A stretch of DNA of 7,886 nucleotides. Origin: Methanomicrobiales archaeon. Lineage in GTDB: Archaea; Halobacteriota; Methanomicrobia; Methanomicrobiales; Methanoculleaceae. Under the pieces are notes generated by a model. The model saw only the letters and a program-made list of their open reading frames with translations, did not search any database and was not told where the DNA came from. This document shows positions 6,034 through 7,886 of this stretch, piece by piece; the first letter of the stretch is position 1, and each line of letters begins with the position of its first letter. The stretch is from contig JAAYND010000213.1 in the NCBI GenBank assembly GCA_012521035.1, positions 1 to 7,886 of the forward strand, read 5' to 3'. The translations under genes were made by a program, and so were the position numbers.

Positions 6034-7284
6034 ATGGCAGTAGCGTTACCGAAAAACTTCAGCGAGATCAGACAGCACCTGAAAGAACCGCTTATCCGGA
6101 ATTCATTCTTCATCATGGCATCGTCGTTCATTGCGGCGGGTTTTGGGTTCTTCTTCTGGATGATCGCGGCCAGGCTCTACTCGCAGGCCGATGTGGGCAT
6201 CGCAACCGCCCTGATGTCATCCATGGGGCTCCTCATCCTCATATCCCGGCTCGGCCTTGACCAGTCGGTGATCCGGTTCTTCCCTCAACGTGACAAAAAC
6301 AGGGTTCTCGGGACAGCCATCATCGTACCGACGGCGGTGGCGCTCGGTGCGGGTGTGGTATTCATAGCCGCGGCGGATGTTGTGGCCCCGGAGCTTGTGG
6401 TCGTCCGGACGGTCGCCCCGCTCTACCTTGCCTTCCTCGGCGCATACTCGATCACCTGGGTTCTTGAGGGGGCGTTTAACGCCATACGGAAGTCTGAGTA
6501 CTACTTCGTCCTGAACCTGCTCTACGGGTCGAGGATCCTCTTCCTTTTTCCGCTGGTCTTCCTCGGTGCTATGGGGGTTTTTAGCGCGTTTGGCCTCTCG
6601 TTTGCCCTCGGGCTCATCCTCGCGCTCCTCCTCCTCTCCCGGTGCTCCATACGGCCAAGCGCAGGCGTTGACCGGGTCTTTATACGGGAGGCCTGGCAGT
6701 TCTCCGCCGGCGCATACGTCGCCGGGATACTGATGGCCGCCCCGAACATGGTCATACCGATCATGGTGCTCAATGTTCTCGGGGCGGAGAGCACCGCCAA
6801 TTACTACATCACCTATGCGATAGTCTCGGTCCTCTTCATGATACCGTATGCCTTCTCGACATCCCTCTTCGTCGAGGGCAGCCACGGCGGGGAGATGCTC
6901 GCGAGTGTAAAGAGGACGCTCGCGAGCATGTTTGCCCTGCTCATACCTGCTATCATCGGGCTTATGCTCTTTGGGGAGCAGATCCTCGGCCTGATCGGCC
7001 GGGATTACGTCGAGGGAGCGGCCCTGCTCCAGGTGCTCGCGGCATCGGCGATATTTGTCTCCATATGCCAGACCTTCATATCCATTGCAAAGGTCCGGGA
7101 TGACATTCGGAGCCTCATCATCATAAGCGGCTTTGTCAGCATCGCCCTGCTCGGGCTTGGCTATGCCCTGATGCACGGGTTTGGCCTCATCGGCATGGGG
7201 TACGCCTGGTTTGCCACATACGCGGGGGGGACAGTCCTGACGGGCGTGATCCTCTGGAGGAAGGGGTGGCTCGGCACCGCGTAA
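6034..7284 (+). CDS. Polysaccharide / lipid-linked oligosaccharide flippase (Wzx/PST-type, MOP superfamily)
   Basis: The 416-residue integral membrane protein has about 12 hydrophobic helices, at roughly 24-48, 54-73, 91-116, 129-148, 157-180, 182-204, 223-250, 257-282, 294-322, 329-351, 361-384 and 388-408. The first helix is followed by AARLYSQADVGIATAL, the typical PST/Wzx family N-terminal pattern (A-R-x-x-x-x-x-x-x-G). FFPQRD and the central SYYFVLNLLYG-like segment (YYFVLNLLYGSRI) also fit. Known members flip lipid-linked sugar chains to the outer face for S-layer protein N-glycosylation, exopolysaccharide or surface glycans. Its cargo here cannot be told. No glycosyltransferase lies in the window, but the two surface beta-helix genes upstream are consistent with an envelope-related locus. 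Its length is within the family range, and the ATG fits the TATA spacing. It ends in tandem stops (TAA then TAG). Confidence 0.88.
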   Translation: MAVALPKNFSEIRQHLKEPLIRNSFFIMASSFIAAGFGFFFWMIAARLYSQADVGIATALMSSMGLLILISRLGLDQSVIRFFPQRDKNRVLGTAIIVPTAVALGAGVVFIAAADVVAPELVVVRTVAPLYLAFLGAYSITWVLEGAFNAIRKSEYYFVLNLLYGSRILFLFPLVFLGAMGVFSAFGLSFALGLILALLLLSRCSIRPSAGVDRVFIREAWQFSAGAYVAGILMAAPNMVIPIMVLNVLGAESTANYYITYAIVSVLFMIPYAFSTSLFVEGSHGGEMLASVKRTLASMFALLIPAIIGLMLFGEQILGLIGRDYVEGAALLQVLAASAIFVSICQTFISIAKVRDDIRSLIIISGFVSIALLGLGYALMHGFGLIGMGYAWFATYAGGTVLTGVILWRKGWLGTA

Positions 7285-7305
7285 TAGTTCGCCTGGTTGA
7301 GGGTG

Positions 7306-7325
7306 GCGCCGGCCCCGTCTTTTTT
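7306..7325 (+). terminator. T-run terminator after the flippase gene
   Basis: GC-rich sequence with the palindrome GGCGCC is followed by TCTTTTTT (7318-7325), about 35 nt after the stop. Archaeal RNA polymerase terminates at such T-runs with little need for a hairpin. Confidence 0.55.
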
Positions 7326-7540
7326 AGCGGCTCTCTTATAGTCTATGCCCATACCCTTTAGAACCTTGAATCGCCATGCGCATATGACCGGGCGTGAACA
7401 ACGCCTCCTGTTCGCTCGGATGTACACGCTCACTCAATTTTGCCCACCCCTTCATGTACCTTGTTGAAGAGTTAACGAAAAGGTGTATTCGATGCCGACT
7501 GCCCCTCCCGCCGCGGTCTGACTTCGCCGGCGCGACTGCT
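7326..7540. other. Intergenic region, no supportable gene
   Basis: I see no gene with support in these 215 nt. A 39-codon minus-strand frame (ATG 7455 to stop 7336-7338, start MKGWAKLSERVHPSEQ) has codon-like composition but only a weak upstream AAGGT and no family I recognise. A small hairpin pairs GGCGT with ACGCC near 7390-7405. Confidence 0.4.
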
Positions 7541-7672
7541 CTACCTGGTTCTGCCCGGTAAGTGGATCCTCCCTTCCCCACAGATCTCGCACCGGCCGGG
7601 ATCCACCCGCACCCGGGAGCACCCCGGCAGCGACTCCTGCACCGCTTTGCGACAGGTGGTGCAAATGAACAG
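7541..7672 (-). CDS. Small zinc-ribbon-like protein, start uncertain (possibly a remnant)
   Basis: The supported part encodes about 43 residues ending at TAG (7541-7543). It has two cysteine knuckles, F-I-C-T-T-C-R-K and R-C-E-I-C-G, separated by a 23-residue segment with another Cys (LPGCSRVRVDPG). Two CxxC pairs at this distance are the signature of a small zinc ribbon, used by many archaeal nucleic-acid-binding or structural proteins. Third codon positions are strongly G/C, as in real genes here. There is no ATG, GTG or TTG near the N-terminus: CTG (7670-7672) directly precedes the first knuckle, and the next in-frame start is a TTG at 7757-7759. The extra N-terminus from that TTG would read through duplicated sequence in another frame and looks artificial. 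It may be a functional gene with a rare start, or a gene damaged by the 5' duplication described at 7645-7830. Confidence 0.45.
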   Translation of the reverse strand: MFICTTCRKAVQESLPGCSRVRVDPGRCEICGEGRIHLPGRTR

Positions 7673-7830
7673 CTGGATTAACTGGCTTCGATCGGTGGTT
7701 CCGGCCCCTAATGACTGTATCGAAAGATCGTTTGCGACACTTTGCGACAGGTGTCGCAAATGAACAAACGGCTTACTTGGATTTAATCAGTGTTTTCGAC
7801 TAGTATTGGCTGTATCGTAGAGTCGTTTGC
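7645..7830 (-). repeat. Partial tandem duplication of the zinc-ribbon gene's 5' end and upstream region
   Basis: Units 7645-7735 and 7740-7830 align without gaps over 91 nt at an offset of 95 nt. The 27-nt core (7645-7671 against 7740-7766) differs at 2 positions, and the following 63 nt match at 42, about 74% overall. On the minus strand each core encodes F-I-C-x-T-C-R-K, the first zinc knuckle. The right-hand copy has CGT TTG immediately before it, so a TTG start, and runs into a stop after about 18 more codons (TAG, 7707-7709). Coding for the knuckle explains the conserved core; the flanking similarity would cover leader or promoter sequence. Confidence 0.7.
7741..7760. repeat. Perfect 8-bp inverted repeat TTTGCGAC / GTCGCAAA
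   Basis: The arms at 7741-7748 and 7753-7760 flank AGGT. Related half-sites occur at 7646-7653 (TTTGCGAC), 7658-7665 (GGTGCAAA), 7731-7738 (TTTGCGAC) and 7827-7834 (TTTGCACC). The palindrome partly follows from the codons of a Cys-Asp-x-Cys-Arg knuckle on the minus strand, but the extra TTTGCGAC at 7731 is outside that core, so a binding-site role remains possible. Confidence 0.5.
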
Positions 7831-7847
7831 ACCATTTCGGTTTTCGC

Positions 7848-7875
7848 ACACACAGAGAGAGTGAGAGACTCACTC
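7848..7875. repeat. Low-complexity CA/GA tract with a 7-bp inverted repeat
   Basis: An alternating CACACA-GAGAGA tract runs into GAGTGAG (7859-7865) and CTCACTC (7869-7875), a perfect inverted repeat with a 3-nt loop (AGA). It lies upstream of the duplicated zinc-knuckle units on the minus strand. No gene is visible from 7768 to the window end. Confidence 0.4.
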
Positions 7876-7886
7876 ACCCCCGAACA

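Noticed and set aside
6217..7176. 319-codon minus-strand frame opposite the flippase
   Set aside because: Highly charged and low-complexity, it mirrors the hydrophobic codons of the clearly real flippase gene.
7336..7455. 39-codon minus-strand frame (start MKGWAKLSERVHPSEQ)
   Set aside because: Only a weak ribosome-like AAGGT and no known family; recorded in the intergenic entry but not called as a gene.

Overview
The window looks like a piece of a methanogenic archaeal chromosome, most likely a Methanoculleus-like member of the Methanomicrobiales. This is an inference. It rests on GC-rich genes separated by AT-rich archaeal promoters (TATA boxes about 26-28 nt upstream of starts), an AGGTGA ribosome site before a GTG start, Thr-Pro linkers, CARDB modules and a dockerin on a secreted protein, and a PST/Wzx-type flippase. 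No rRNA, tRNA, CRISPR array, insertion sequence or integrase was seen.

Layout from left to right. (1) Positions 1-419, minus strand: the first 139 codons of a gene that runs off the left edge, with a compact N-terminal domain and an Ala/Pro-rich tail. (2) 420-923: a divergent intergenic region with a promoter at each end and several inverted repeats. (3) 924-2585, plus: a 553-residue right-handed beta-helix protein held in the membrane by an N-terminal anchor. (4) 2586-3178: intergenic, with a G-rich tract and then a strongly AT-rich promoter island. (5) 3179-5770, plus: a secreted paralogue of the same beta-helix, extended by two CARDB domains and a C-terminal dockerin. The best start is the GTG at 3179, not an upstream TTG at 3119. 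(6) 5771-6033: intergenic, with two GC hairpins and a promoter. (7) 6034-7284, plus: a 12-helix polysaccharide/lipid-linked oligosaccharide flippase, followed by a T-run terminator. (8) 7285-7886: mostly non-coding. It holds a small minus-strand zinc-ribbon reading frame (7541-7672) and a partial tandem duplication of that gene's 5' end (about 91-nt units at 7645-7735 and 7740-7830).

Taken together, the three plus-strand genes suggest a cell-surface function. One beta-helix domain is made in two forms, one membrane-tethered and one secreted with adhesion and docking modules, next to a transporter that moves glycan precursors across the membrane. Whether the beta-helices bind or modify a surface polysaccharide cannot be decided from sequence alone. 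The items I find most worth following are the tethered/secreted paralogue pair with its invariant His/Asp/Glu blocks and Asn-Cys ladder, and the duplicated zinc-knuckle locus at the right end.
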